Assembly (NCBI GenBank): GCA_002790095.1
Contig: PFUL01000109.1
Location: forward strand, 1-48,693
DNA: 48,693 nucleotides
Direction: 5' to 3'
Source: Elusimicrobia bacterium CG_4_9_14_3_um_filter_62_55
GTDB lineage: Bacteria > Elusimicrobiota > Elusimicrobia > UBA1565
The notes under the pieces are model-generated. The model was not told where the DNA came from. It worked only from the letters and a program-made list of their open reading frames with translations, and did no database searches. A program made the translations under genes and the position numbers. Below, in pieces: positions 25,673-35,882 of this stretch; the first letter of the stretch is position 1, and each line of letters opens with the position of its first letter.

Positions 25673-26422
25673 TTAGGGCGTCTTCTTCTCGAGCGCGCGC
25701 TTGGCGCAGTAGTCGACGAAACCCTTCTTATACTTGTTAAGCGGTTCCAGACCGATCTCCGCGCGGCGCTTTTCAACCGCTTCAAGATCCAATTCCGGTC
25801 CCTGCACAACCGGCGTCGCGCCGTCGCAGTCCCACTGCGTCGCGTAGCGCTGCGGCGCGTTCGTCTTCACCGCGACCCGGTCGAAGAGATAGGCCGCATC
25901 CCGCTTGGAGACCTCGGCCTCGGGAAGTTTTTCCATAATCCCGAGAATTTTTTTCTGAAACGCCGGGTCGCGGTCCGCGTGCTGCACGAGCAGCCAGGCC
26001 GCTTCGGAAACCTCGTCGCCGAACTCCGTGCGCGTGATCCATTTCCAGCGCCGCGCCTCGAGGATGCGCTTGAGTTCGGCGGTATGCGGCGGGTCGATCT
26101 CGTTGAGGACGCCGATCACGCGCTCCCCGTAAATCCTGCCGTCCTCGCCGGGCATCGGATCCTTCCAGTGCTTGATCAAAGCGGCGCGCACGATTTGATC
26201 GACCTTCTTCATGTGCAGGATGCGACGCCGGACCGCGTCCTTGTCGCGGAGCTTTTTCTTCGCCAGCGGCTTTGCCGCGTTGCCGGACTGCGCGTTCGCC
26301 GCGACGATGCGCGCGTCGAATACGCGGATCGCCTCAGCGGCTTTGGGGGAAACGCCGTCTTGCGCCGAGAGCGGCGCCGCGGCGAGGAGAAACGAAAGCG
26401 CGATTACTTTTCGGCGGGCCAA
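25673..26422 (-). CDS. Exported DUF6624-like protein
   Basis: The protein has 249 residues with a signal peptide ending near PLSAQ. The C-terminal half shows 'AAWLLVQHADRDPAFQKKIL', 'VSKRDAAYLFDRVAV' and 'RYATQWDCDG', matching the DUF6624 pattern, a family of unknown function. The start overlaps the end of the XRE regulator gene by 19 bases, so the two are co-transcribed. No catalytic residues are known for the family. Confidence 0.72.
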   Translation of the reverse strand: MARRKVIALSFLLAAAPLSAQDGVSPKAAEAIRVFDARIVAANAQSGNAAKPLAKKKLRDKDAVRRRILHMKKVDQIVRAALIKHWKDPMPGEDGRIYGERVIGVLNEIDPPHTAELKRILEARRWKWITRTEFGDEVSEAAWLLVQHADRDPAFQKKILGIMEKLPEAEVSKRDAAYLFDRVAVKTNAPQRYATQWDCDGATPVVQGPELDLEAVEKRRAEIGLEPLNKYKKGFVDYCAKRALEKKTP

Positions 26423-26820
26423 ATCGGGGAAAGGGGAAGCTCGGGTTCCATTTTGTCTTCGAGCGGGTCGGGCCGCGGCATTTCGACGGGCTTCATCTTC
26501 AGCGGCACGATCGGGGTCGGTTTGCGTCCGGGTCGCCCGGCGGATTTCGGGATCGGCGCCGGCTCGGCGATCGCGTGGTCGGCTTCCGGTCTCCCGGGGT
26601 GCTTGCGTCCCGAAGTTTTTCCTTCATAGCGGAGGATGTCGCCGGGCTGGCAGTCGAGCACTTCGCAGATCTTCTCCAGCGTGGAGAAGCGGATCGCCTT
26701 TCCCTTCCCGGTTTTTAAAATCGAGAGGTTCGCGAGCGTGAGCCCGACTTTCTTTTGCAGCTGGGTGAGCATCATCCCGCGGTCCAGCAAAACGCTTTCG
26801 AGTTCCACCTTGATTGGCAT
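26404..26820 (-). CDS. XRE-family regulator with GRP-containing tail
   Basis: The protein has 138 residues. An N-terminal HTH (about 4-65) reads 'LLDRGMMLTQLQKKVGLT' and 'FSTLEKICEVLDCQPGDIL', like YozG/XRE regulators. The C-terminal 70 residues are Pro/Arg-rich and hold two GRP cores ('HPGRPEA' and 'AGRPGRKP') that resemble AT-hooks. It is divergent from the DUF4349-like gene across a 99-base AT-rich gap that may hold promoters for both. It heads the operon with the DUF6624-like gene. Confidence 0.8.
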   Translation of the reverse strand: MPIKVELESVLLDRGMMLTQLQKKVGLTLANLSILKTGKGKAIRFSTLEKICEVLDCQPGDILRYEGKTSGRKHPGRPEADHAIAEPAPIPKSAGRPGRKPTPIVPLKMKPVEMPRPDPLEDKMEPELPLSPIWPAEK

Positions 26821-26919
26821 GCCCCGATTACACCAAATATTTTTTTATCGGAAAACAAGAAACCGCTTCAAATGCGGCGTGGTCTTGCGGGAGTATTCCG
26901 TTTCTTTTATCATTCGGCC

Positions 26920-27504
26920 ATGACCCGATTTTTCCTCGCAACGCTGCTATTGATTCCCGCCTCGGTTCTCGCGCAGAGCGACCGCGACAACACCGTCCGG
27001 CGCCGTGATCCCGAGCCGCCGGCGAAGTTCTGGCTTCGGCGGTATCCGGTCCGCCGCTTCGCGGCGCTGCGGCATGTCGATTTGGAAACCGCCGATTTCG
27101 AGCGAACGCTCGCGCAAGTTCGCGGGTACATCGAAAAGCTCGACGGAGCCGAGGACATTTCGTCGGCGCGCGATCCCCGCGACACCGTGAAGTACCAGCA
27201 GTTCGCGATCGCCTTCGACCGGAAGAACGCCGATAAATTCATCAAGCGTTTGAGTCGGATGGGGAAGGTGAGGCGGGACACGCAGGTCGAGATTCTTCAC
27301 CCCGAGATTCCCGGGGAAGCCGCGACGAAATTGGCCCAGCTTCAAATGGAGCGACGCGCCGCTAAGGAGAGCTTGAATTCCCTGTTTTCGGTGCGCTCGG
27401 TGATCGACGAGTTGTTGGATCATCTGAAGCAGGCCGTCGACGCCTATGAAGGATCGAAGGATCGCGTGCTGGTCAATCTCACCGTGGAGCAAAAGGCAAG
27501 ATGA
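26920..27504 (+). CDS. Exported DUF4349-like protein
   Basis: The ATG at 26920 gives 194 residues with a signal peptide ending near VLAQS; longer frames from 26755 overlap the divergent gene. 'LRHVDLETADFERTLAQVRGY', 'FDRKNADKFIKRLSRMGKV' and a Leu-rich coiled coil (about 140-185) resemble DUF4349 periplasmic proteins. Those usually have a C-terminal membrane helix, which is missing here. It overlaps the lipoprotein gene by ATGA. Confidence 0.6.
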   Translation: MTRFFLATLLLIPASVLAQSDRDNTVRRRDPEPPAKFWLRRYPVRRFAALRHVDLETADFERTLAQVRGYIEKLDGAEDISSARDPRDTVKYQQFAIAFDRKNADKFIKRLSRMGKVRRDTQVEILHPEIPGEAATKLAQLQMERRAAKESLNSLFSVRSVIDELLDHLKQAVDAYEGSKDRVLVNLTVEQKAR

Positions 27505-28505
27505 GGCGGGCTCTCCCGGCCGCGTTGGCGGCCCTCCTCATCGCGGGCTGCCTTCCTGAGCTTCCCTTCCAGGAGGGAAAGAACCCGCATTTGCTGATCC
27601 CTCCGGAGACCCCGGAGGGGATACGAAAAATTCCTATTAGTTTCCCAGTGGATTTGGTCAACGACCGCCGGGCTCAATCGGTCACGATGGATGTCTTCCG
27701 GGCCGGGGCGATCAAGGTTCGAGGCGAAGCAGTGTCCTCGCTAAAGAGCTACCACTCCAAGATCGAAATGGATGTTCCGGTGTTCTTAATCCGCCACTCT
27801 TCGGCCGGGTACATCCTCGTGGGAACCGGGCTTTCTACTGATAAATCAAGGAGAAAAGAGAATATCCTAGATGCCTTCCTCCCCTATTCGTTCGCGTATC
27901 GGCTAAAGAGAAAGGAAGATATTGTCACGCAGCTCGCCCGATTCGGCATCGCGGAAAACGAGATACGCTGGATTTTATTGCCCTATTTGGATATCGATAC
28001 GGGGGGGATGCTCGACGCCTTCCCGGAGGCCACCGTCGTCTTATCGCGGGCCGAGTGGGAGTATCGAAAATCTCTGCAGAAACCGGGAGCAGCGGGGGGC
28101 TTTCTTTCCCCTTCGGCGATGGAGGCCAGGCTTCGAATCGAGCCGGCGGATGTGGGCTTGGCGCCCGGATTCGGCTCCTTCGAGAACGGACTCGACTTCT
28201 TCGGCGACGGTTCGGTCTATCTCGTTTCCCTGCCGGGACGAACGCCGGGAAATTTCGGGGTATGGGTGAATCTCGACGAGGGGCCGGTGTTGTTGACCGG
28301 CGGCGCGACCTACGTCGTCGACAATTATCTCGACCGCGCGCTGCCGGTGAAAGGCAAGCTCGTCGACCTCGAGGACTACTGGCGCAGTCTTCACATCATC
28401 CGCGCGATGCGCCAATCGATGCCGCGTTTGCAGATTTTCGCGGGGTCGGATTTGAGTTCGCTCGCGGTTCCCCGAAGAAGCGATCTGACGCTTCACGCGC
28501 GCTGA
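27501..28505 (+). CDS. Lipoprotein with inactive metallo-beta-lactamase fold
   Basis: The protein has 334 residues with a lipobox 'LIAGC' (C17). The body resembles AHL-lactonase-type metallo-beta-lactamases: 'VPVFLIRHSSAGYILVGTGL', 'GGMLDAFPEATVVLSRAEWEY' and 'LPGRTPGNFGVWV'. The zinc motif HxHxDH reads Y162-L-D164-I-D166-T167. The next ligand motif PGHTPGH is PGR247TPGN251, and the usual GD is GG268. Only one acidic ligand position survives, so hydrolase activity is unlikely. It may bind a ligand or a cell-wall part. It is translationally coupled to the preceding exported protein. Confidence 0.65.
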   Translation: MRRALPAALAALLIAGCLPELPFQEGKNPHLLIPPETPEGIRKIPISFPVDLVNDRRAQSVTMDVFRAGAIKVRGEAVSSLKSYHSKIEMDVPVFLIRHSSAGYILVGTGLSTDKSRRKENILDAFLPYSFAYRLKRKEDIVTQLARFGIAENEIRWILLPYLDIDTGGMLDAFPEATVVLSRAEWEYRKSLQKPGAAGGFLSPSAMEARLRIEPADVGLAPGFGSFENGLDFFGDGSVYLVSLPGRTPGNFGVWVNLDEGPVLLTGGATYVVDNYLDRALPVKGKLVDLEDYWRSLHIIRAMRQSMPRLQIFAGSDLSSLAVPRRSDLTLHAR

Positions 28506-28537
28506 TTTTCCGCGCTTCTCCGTCGAGAAAAAAAGAG

Positions 28538-28566
28538 TTGACATGCGTCCGGATTTTTGTTCTAAT
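28538..28566 (+). promoter_or_regulatory. rRNA operon promoter P1
   Basis: Consensus TTGACA is followed after 17 bases by TCTAAT. It lies about 380 bases before 16S, 32 bases after the lipoprotein stop. Confidence 0.7.
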
Positions 28567-28678
28567 TAAGACCGCTACTGAATACGTGGACGTGTTCATA
28601 GCCGGACCCCCAAGGTCCTTGCTTCCGCAGCGTCGGAGGGCGGAATCAAGAGCGGGGTTCTTTGTTCTCAAAAAAAGC

Positions 28679-28708
28679 TTGACAGGATTCGGCAGGGTTT
28701 GATATAAA
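28679..28708 (+). promoter_or_regulatory. rRNA operon promoter P2
   Basis: TTGACA follows an A-rich stretch that may act as an UP element, and TATAAA follows after 18 bases. It lies 141 bases downstream of P1, giving the tandem layout common in rRNA operons. Confidence 0.75.
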
Positions 28709-28776
28709 CTCGGGCCGGACGGTTTAGCGTCCGACGGATGCGGCGGATCCGCGCTGCGACAAACAGCGGATCGCGG

Positions 28777-28786
28777 TCTTTGACAA
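28777..28786 (+). promoter_or_regulatory. boxA-like antitermination site in the 16S leader
   Basis: TCTTTGACAA resembles the boxA consensus (GCTCTTTAACAA) and sits between P2 and the 16S processing stem, as expected for Nus-factor antitermination. A second copy lies near 30784 in the tRNA-23S spacer. Confidence 0.55.
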
Positions 28787-28794
28787 TCGGTTTA

Positions 28795-28819
28795 TTTGCA
28801 AGCGAATGGGCATCCCGTT
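28795..28819 (+). repeat. 5' arm of the pre-16S processing stem
   Basis: These 25 bases are complementary to 30544-30568 downstream of 16S with a single mismatch. The pair encloses the 16S gene and forms the RNase III-type processing stem. Confidence 0.8.
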
Positions 28820-28944
28820 CACCCATGCCGTATCGGGTGTTAGGGTTTTAAGGATTGCAGGTGTGGTTCGGTACTAGAGAACCAGACAAACACCATTGAA
28901 ACGATTTCGTCGGGCTTCCTTCGGGGGGCGAGACAGAAAAGATT

Positions 28945-30464
<1,520 letters not shown>

Positions 30465-30543
30465 AAAAACCTTTTTTCTCACGGGAAAAGGTTTGGTCGA
30501 ATCCTATGGCACTGTCTCTCGAAGGTGGAGAGCCAGCGAGCCT

Positions 30544-30568
30544 AACGGGATGCCCATTGGCTTGCAAA
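30544..30568 (+). repeat. 3' arm of the pre-16S processing stem
   Basis: It is complementary to 28795-28819 with one mismatch and lies 80 bases after the 16S end and just before tRNA-Ile. Confidence 0.8.
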
Positions 30569-30584
30569 CGCGCAGTAACCTTCC

Positions 30585-30658
<74 letters not shown>

Positions 30659-30677
30659 CCCATTTTCCAGGGTACCC

Positions 30678-30750
30678 GGGCCCGTAGCTCAGCTGGGAGA
30701 GCGCCTGCTTTGCAAGCAGGAGGTCGCCGGTTCGACCCCGGTCGGGTCCA
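30678..30750 (+). tRNA. tRNA-Ala (TGC)
   Basis: The cloverleaf has acceptor GGGCCCG/CGGGTCC, D-loop 'AGCTGGGAGAGC', anticodon TGC at 30711-30713 and T-arm 'GCCGGTTCGACCCCGGT'. CCA is not encoded. The Ile-Ala order in the 16S-23S spacer is the classic bacterial arrangement. Confidence 0.96.
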
Positions 30751-30783
30751 ACCGGATTTCGCGCGAAGCCAACCGATTTTCGT

Positions 30784-30905
30784 TCTTTGATAACCTGATA
30801 GATGTACATGCCATGCCAATCACGCGGCGTTAGACCCCCTAGTGGGGCGGACTGCGTCAAGCATGGATGCCAGATCGACACATATAAGTTAAAAGTAAGA
30901 CACAA
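30784..30905 (+). promoter_or_regulatory. boxA-like site and 5' side of the pre-23S processing stalk
   Basis: A boxA-like TTCTTTGATAA near 30783-30793 is followed by three blocks (30792-30800, 30874-30881, 30895-30905) that are perfect complements of 34744-34752, 34729-34736 and 34717-34727 downstream of 23S. The order is antiparallel, as needed for one long interrupted stem. Confidence 0.6.
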
Positions 30906-32143
30906 ATACGTTGAGAGCATTCGCGTAAGAATTAGTATTGATTGAAGTACTCATCTTTTGCGCATCGTTCCATAAATAGGCGGAACGGTGTGATTGAAGA
31001 ATGAGGTTAAGCTGGAAAGTGCATGTGGTGAATGCCTTGGCGCCGAAAGTCGATGAAGGACGTGATAAGCTGCGATAAGCCTCGGGGAGACGCAAACAGT
31101 CTATGATCCGGGGATTTCCGAATGGGGAAACCCTTAATACATTCAGCTGAAGGCCCGGTTTTAGGATCGGGATATAGGCTGTCTGAGACAACCCAGGGAA
31201 TTGAAACATCTAAGTACCTGGTGGAAAAGAAATCAAAAGAGATTCCGTTAGTAGTGGCGAGCGAACGCGGAATAGCCCAAACCATGAGGACCTGTCCTCG
31301 TGGGGTTGTAGGGCTCGTCCGGTGTAGAACCAAGAAGTTACCAATCGTCGGGTAGTTAAACGGTCCTGGAAAGGCCGGCCAAAGAGGGTGATAGCCCCGT
31401 AAGCGAAACCTAGACGACTTCTGACGAGTTCCTGAGTAGGATCGGGCACGAGAAACCCGGTCTGAATCTGCGGAGACCACTCTGCAAGGCTAAATACTCT
31501 TCGGCGACCGATAGTGAACTAGTACCGCGAGGGAAAGGCGAAAAGAACCCCTGACGGGGAGTGAAAAGAACCTGAAACCGCATGTGTACAAACAGTGGAA
31601 GACCTATGGCACTCTTTCGGGAGCGCAATGGTCGACCATGTGCCTATTGAAGAATGATCCGGCGAGTTACTGGGTGGAGCGAGGTTAAGGGCTGCGTGAA
31701 AGCGTAGTCCGAAGCCGTAGCGAAAGCGAGTCCGAAAGGGCGACTAGTTTCATTCAGTAGACCCGAAACCAAGTGATCTAAGCCTGGCCAGCGTGAAGGT
31801 TCGGTAAAACGAACTGGAGGTGCGGAGTGTTTAGCGTTGAAAAGCTACTACATGAGCTGGGTTTAGGGGTGAAAGGCCAATCGAACTTGGTGATAGCTGG
31901 TTCTCCCCGAAATAACTCTAGGGTTAGCGTCGAGGGTTAAGCGGTAGGGGTAGAGCACTGGTAAGTGTAGGGGGAGCAACCCTCTTTCCGAAGCTTGTCA
32001 AACTCCGAATACTACCGTGTATTGCTCGGCAGTCAGTTCCAGGGGGATAAGCTCCTGGTGCAAAAGGGAAACAGCCCAGACCATCGATTAAGGTCCCAAA
32101 GTGCGTGCTAAGTGGTAAATGATGTGGATTTGCTTAAACACCT

Positions 32144-32186
<43 letters not shown>

Positions 32187-33000
32187 CAGCTCACTAGTCT
32201 AGCGAATCTGCGCAGAAAATGACTCGGGGCTAAGCACGCCACCGAATTCGTGGCTGTACGAGTTCTTCGGAACTTGTGCGGGGTAGGGGAGCGTTCGCAG
32301 TGCACAGAAGGCATACCGTAAGGAGTGCTGGAGCGCTGTGAAGTGAGAATGCCGGAATAAGTAGCGAGAAACAAGGTGAGAATCCTTGTCGCCGAAAGCC
32401 TAAGGTTTCCTTGAGCAATGTTCGTCAGCTCAGGGTTAGTCGGTCCTAAGTCGAGGCCGAAAGGCGTAGACGAAGGGCATCAGGTTAATATTCCTGAACT
32501 AGTGTCGGATCTATACACTAAGGAGTGACGCAGAAAGGTAAGTCTACCCGGTAATGGTTGTCCGGGGGAAAGGTGGTAGGGGTGCTTCTCCAGGAAAATC
32601 CGGAGGGGCGTTAACCCGAAAGCCGAGACCACGATGGGGAAACCCGTTGGAAGTGACCCAACTACGCTGCCTAGAAAACCTTCGTAGTGTGATCCGAGAC
32701 TAACCGTACCGTAATCCGACACAGGTGGGCGGGTTGAAAATACTAAGGCGCGCGAGTGAGAGTTGGCTAAGGAACTCGGCAAAATAATCCCGTAACTTCG
32801 GAAGAAGGGATGCCTCCGCAAGGAGGCCGCAGTGAACGGGGGGTTGCGACTGTTTATCAAAAACACAGGTCTCTGCTGAAATCACAAGATGATGTATAGG
32901 GACTGACTCCTGCCCGGTGCTGGAAGGTCAAGGGGAGCTGTTAGCTTTCGGGCGAAGCAGCGAACTTAAGCCCCAGTAAACGGCGGCGGTAACTATAACC

Positions 33001-33052
<52 letters not shown>

Positions 33053-33307
33053 AGTAACGATGGCCCCGCTGTCTCGGCCAACTGCTCGGCGAATTTGTGG
33101 TGCGAGTGAAGACGCTCGCTAGGCGTGGTTAGACGAAAAGACCCCGTGCACCTTTACTGCAACTTGACATTGTGTTACGGTTTTGAATGCGTAGGATAGG
33201 TGGGAGCCTTTGAAGCGGCCCTTGAGGGGGTCGTGGAGGCAACGGTGAAATACCACCCTTTTGGGACTGTGACTCTAACGTTGGGCCGTAATCCGGTCGA
33301 CGGACAT

Positions 33308-33361
<54 letters not shown>

Positions 33362-33492
33362 TACAAAGGTTCCCTCAGGCCGTATAGAAATCGGCCATTG
33401 AGCGCAAGAGCAGAAGGGAGCTTGACTGTGAGGCACACAAGCCGAACAGGGACGAAAGTCGGTTCTAGTGATCCGGTGGTTCGGAGTGGAAC

Positions 33493-33540
<48 letters not shown>

Positions 33541-33567
33541 GCATCCAAGAGTTCACATCGACGATGC

Positions 33568-33601
<34 letters not shown>

Positions 33602-33619
33602 CCCGCTGGAGCAGGTGGG

Positions 33620-33664
<45 letters not shown>

Positions 33665-33683
33665 CAGTACGTCGTGAGACAGT

Positions 33684-34335
33684 AGAACCTGCTGTCTATA
33701 AACTTGGCCATATGCTGGAAACTCTGAGAATCTCTTGGTATGGAGCGGAACCTTAAGCGGTCCCGAAACGTAAAAATCCATGAGTGCAGACAATCAGCAG
33801 GTAACCGAGATGAGAATATCGTCAGACTATATACGTGGATTCGTGGACGGAGAGGGATGCTTCTACATCCTCGCTAGCCGACGGATCGCATGCGAGTTTC
33901 AAGTCAGCCAGAAGGAGCGGACTGTCTTGGACGAAATGCAGCGGTTTTTCGGTTGCGGGTACGTGAAGCCGAAGTATGATAGGTCGGGTACGCATGTCTT
34001 CGTGGTAAAGAGGATTGCGGATTTGGCCGGTGTCATCGTGCCCTTTTTTAAAACGAATTTGCTTTTAGTTAAGCGGTATGATTTCGAATGTTTCGCGGAA
34101 GCGGTTGAGCTTCAGCGAGCGAGAGCGCATCTGACTCGAGAGGGTAGGGCGCGAATTATCGAACTCAAATCGGGAACCTCAGAGACTTTACGCCAGGCTT
34201 CGGCTCACAAGGCCGGAAGAAGATAAAGTCCGAACTGTGCGGCGACGCATAGAGTTTGTCGGAAACGGCAAGCCGCCGGTCGGGATTTTTCCCGGACGGT
34301 CAGTACCTCAAGAGTTTGAGGGAAGCAACAGATTG
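33684..34335 (+). mobile_element. Group I intron at the L2593 site of 23S rRNA
   Basis: The 652-base insert splits helix 93 between GAGACAGT and ACGGTCTC. The 5' exon end AGACAGT (33677-33683) pairs with GCTGTCT (33691-33697), leaving the diagnostic U-G pair at the 5' splice site. The insert ends in G34335. A Q-like AATCAGCAGG (33792-33801), an R-like CAGACTATAT (33823-33832) and an S-like AGATAAAGTCC (34221-34231) fit the conserved core, and GACT/AGTC can form P7. Three hairpins near the 3' end fit a P9 series. This is the site used by the Chlamydomonas chloroplast intron that encodes I-CreI. Removal restores continuous 23S rRNA. Confidence 0.9.
33780..34226 (+). CDS. I-CreI-like LAGLIDADG homing endonuclease (intron-encoded)
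   Basis: The protein has 148 residues, or 138 if the in-frame ATG at 33810 is used. A single LAGLIDADG motif, 'YIRGFVDGEGCF', has E25 at the metal-binding acidic position. 'FQVSQKERTVLDEMQRFFGCGYV' split over a helix and strand, and 'IVPFFKTNLLLVKRYDFECF', follow the order seen in I-CreI, a homodimer of about 163 residues that cuts at this same rRNA site. The reading frame covers most of the segment between the R and S core elements, and its TAA lies inside S. It likely promotes intron homing into intronless 23S genes. No strong ribosome site is visible. Confidence 0.87.
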   Translation: MSADNQQVTEMRISSDYIRGFVDGEGCFYILASRRIACEFQVSQKERTVLDEMQRFFGCGYVKPKYDRSGTHVFVVKRIADLAGVIVPFFKTNLLLVKRYDFECFAEAVELQRARAHLTREGRARIIELKSGTSETLRQASAHKAGRR

Positions 34336-34716
34336 ACGGTCTCTATCTACCATGCCCGTAGGAAACTTGAGAGGATTTGTCCATAGTACGAGAGGACCTG
34401 GATGAACGCACCTCCTGTGTCCCAGTTGTCCCGCCAGGGGCAGCGCTGGGTAGCGGTGTGCGGATGGGATAAACGCTGAAAGCATCTAAGTGTGAAACCC
34501 ACCTCAAGATAAGGTTTCCCTAAGATCTTCGGATCTTCTAAAGGCCCCCGGAAGACTACCGGGTTGATAGGCTGGACGTGTACGCACGGTAACGTGTTTA
34601 GCAAACCAGTACTAATCGGCCGTGAGGCTTGACCTCATTCTTCAATCATCGAAGACTGCCCCCTCGGGGCGGTGCCGGGAGACCTAGAATAGGCTCCCCG
34701 GCGCTCAAAAATGTGC

Positions 34717-34752
34717 TTGTGTCTTACGGTGTCGATTTGGTAATATCAGGTT
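34717..34752 (+). repeat. 3' side of the pre-23S processing stalk
   Basis: Blocks 34717-34727, 34729-34736 and 34744-34752 are perfect complements (11, 8 and 9 bases) of segments in the tRNA-23S spacer. They would extend the stem formed by the 23S ends. Confidence 0.6.
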
Positions 34753-34886
34753 GTAGGATTGGGACCTGTGGAGTTCGTTTCGGCGCAGCCGCAACGTGAA
34801 TTCGTAGCAGTACGCGTTCAGCCAGACTCCCGCCATAAATATCCCCTACACCGACGGCGCGGTCGCAAGGTATGCCGTCGGCGATT

Positions 34887-35034
34887 CGAGGGATCTACGA
34901 GACCGGTGTTTATCCCGACAGGGCGACACCCGTTCCCATTCCGAACACGGCAGTTAAGTCTGTCAGGGCCGATGGTACTAACACCCAATTCGGTGTTGGA
35001 AGAGTAGGTCGATGCCGGTCTCGTAGATCCCTCG
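34887..35034 (+). repeat. Processing stem around 5S rRNA
   Basis: The arms 34887-34906 and 35015-35034 are perfect complements of 20 bases, extending helix I of 5S by about 12 base pairs. The 3' arm ends 14 bases before the next gene's ATG. Confidence 0.75.
34900..35021 (+). rRNA. rrf: 5S ribosomal RNA
   Basis: The conserved 5S sequence 'CCCATTCCGAACACGG' and '3' domain 'GATGGTACT...GAGAGTAGG-like' segment ('AGAGTAGGTCGATGCC') are present. Helix I is part of a perfect 20-base inverted repeat (34887-34906 with 35015-35034), so the mature ends cannot be fixed exactly. Length is about 120 bases. Confidence 0.92.
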
Positions 35035-35048
35035 AGGTTGAAAAAAGA

Positions 35049-35882
35049 ATGCGTATGAGCCGTTTGCGGCTGCAAGGACAAATGTCCTTGCTGGCCATGC
35101 TTTTGTCTAACGCGCCTGTCGGCGCGGCCGTTATCGGGAGCTCCGCTCGTCACCTCGAGCAGGGCTCCTGGCGTGCGTCCGTGCAATACCAAGGCGTGCA
35201 GAAAGAAGACCTTGAATTCGACGTGGGTTCGAGCGGAACCTGCGCGGGAAATACCGTCCCCGCGGGAACCGTGACCTTCCCCTGCGGCGCGACCGGCACC
35301 GTCGAAGCGACCGGCAGCGGCGAGTCCGTGATCGCGAAGCTGGAGCTGCAGCCCTACGAGCGGATGCAGTATTACGTGTCCGGCGGCGCGGGCAACTACC
35401 GTCTCAAGGCCTCGACTCTGACCGCGGCCGGCGACAATCTCGGTTTTATCCTGGGGGGCGGCGTGAAGGCCCTCGTGATGTCGGAAAGTCTCGTAACGCC
35501 CGCGATCGCCATCGACGCGGGTGTTTCGCTTGAGAGTTACCGGTTCAGCCGCTCCAACAGTGCCCGTGCGTCGATCGCTGAGCGATTGGAGTTGCTGCGC
35601 ACCTACGTCGCGGTCGAGGGTTCGAAGCGCTTCGATTTTGATGAGAATATCACCCTCGAGCCGTATGGTGGCGTAAAGTGGCTGCGCACGCGGGCGACGA
35701 TTAAGGATTTAAATTCGACGGATCGTCAGAGTGGAAATCAGGACACGGTCTCACCGTTTGTCGGACTGTCGCTCCCCGTTTTCGGACGCGAAGGCTTCTT
35801 CGCGGAAGCCTCCTTCGTCAACGGGATTCACTACGGCTTCGGCCTGAACATCGCATTCGGCGGAAAAGAGAAAAAAGCATGA
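35049..35882 (+). CDS. Small outer-membrane beta-barrel protein
   Basis: Starting at the ATG at 35049 (another ATG is at 35055) gives 277 residues; a longer frame from 34872 runs through 5S and is rejected. A basic start and hydrophobic stretch ('MSLLAMLLSNAPVGAAVIG') form a signal peptide. The mature protein shows alternating strands such as 'MQYYVSGGAGNYRLKAS', 'LGFILGGGVKALV' and 'ITLEPYGGVKWLRTRA', and ends with strand 'YGFGLNIAFGG', typical of an OMP barrel of about eight to ten strands. Family is not recognised. It starts 14 bases after the 5S stem and overlaps rplJ by ATGA, so it links rRNA to the ribosomal protein genes. Confidence 0.75.
   Translation: MRMSRLRLQGQMSLLAMLLSNAPVGAAVIGSSARHLEQGSWRASVQYQGVQKEDLEFDVGSSGTCAGNTVPAGTVTFPCGATGTVEATGSGESVIAKLELQPYERMQYYVSGGAGNYRLKASTLTAAGDNLGFILGGGVKALVMSESLVTPAIAIDAGVSLESYRFSRSNSARASIAERLELLRTYVAVEGSKRFDFDENITLEPYGGVKWLRTRATIKDLNSTDRQSGNQDTVSPFVGLSLPVFGREGFFAEASFVNGIHYGFGLNIAFGGKEKKA

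Noticed and set aside
34872-35048. N-terminal extension of the outer-membrane protein through 5S rRNA
   Set aside because: The first 59 codons translate the 5S gene; a signal peptide starts at 35049 or 35055.
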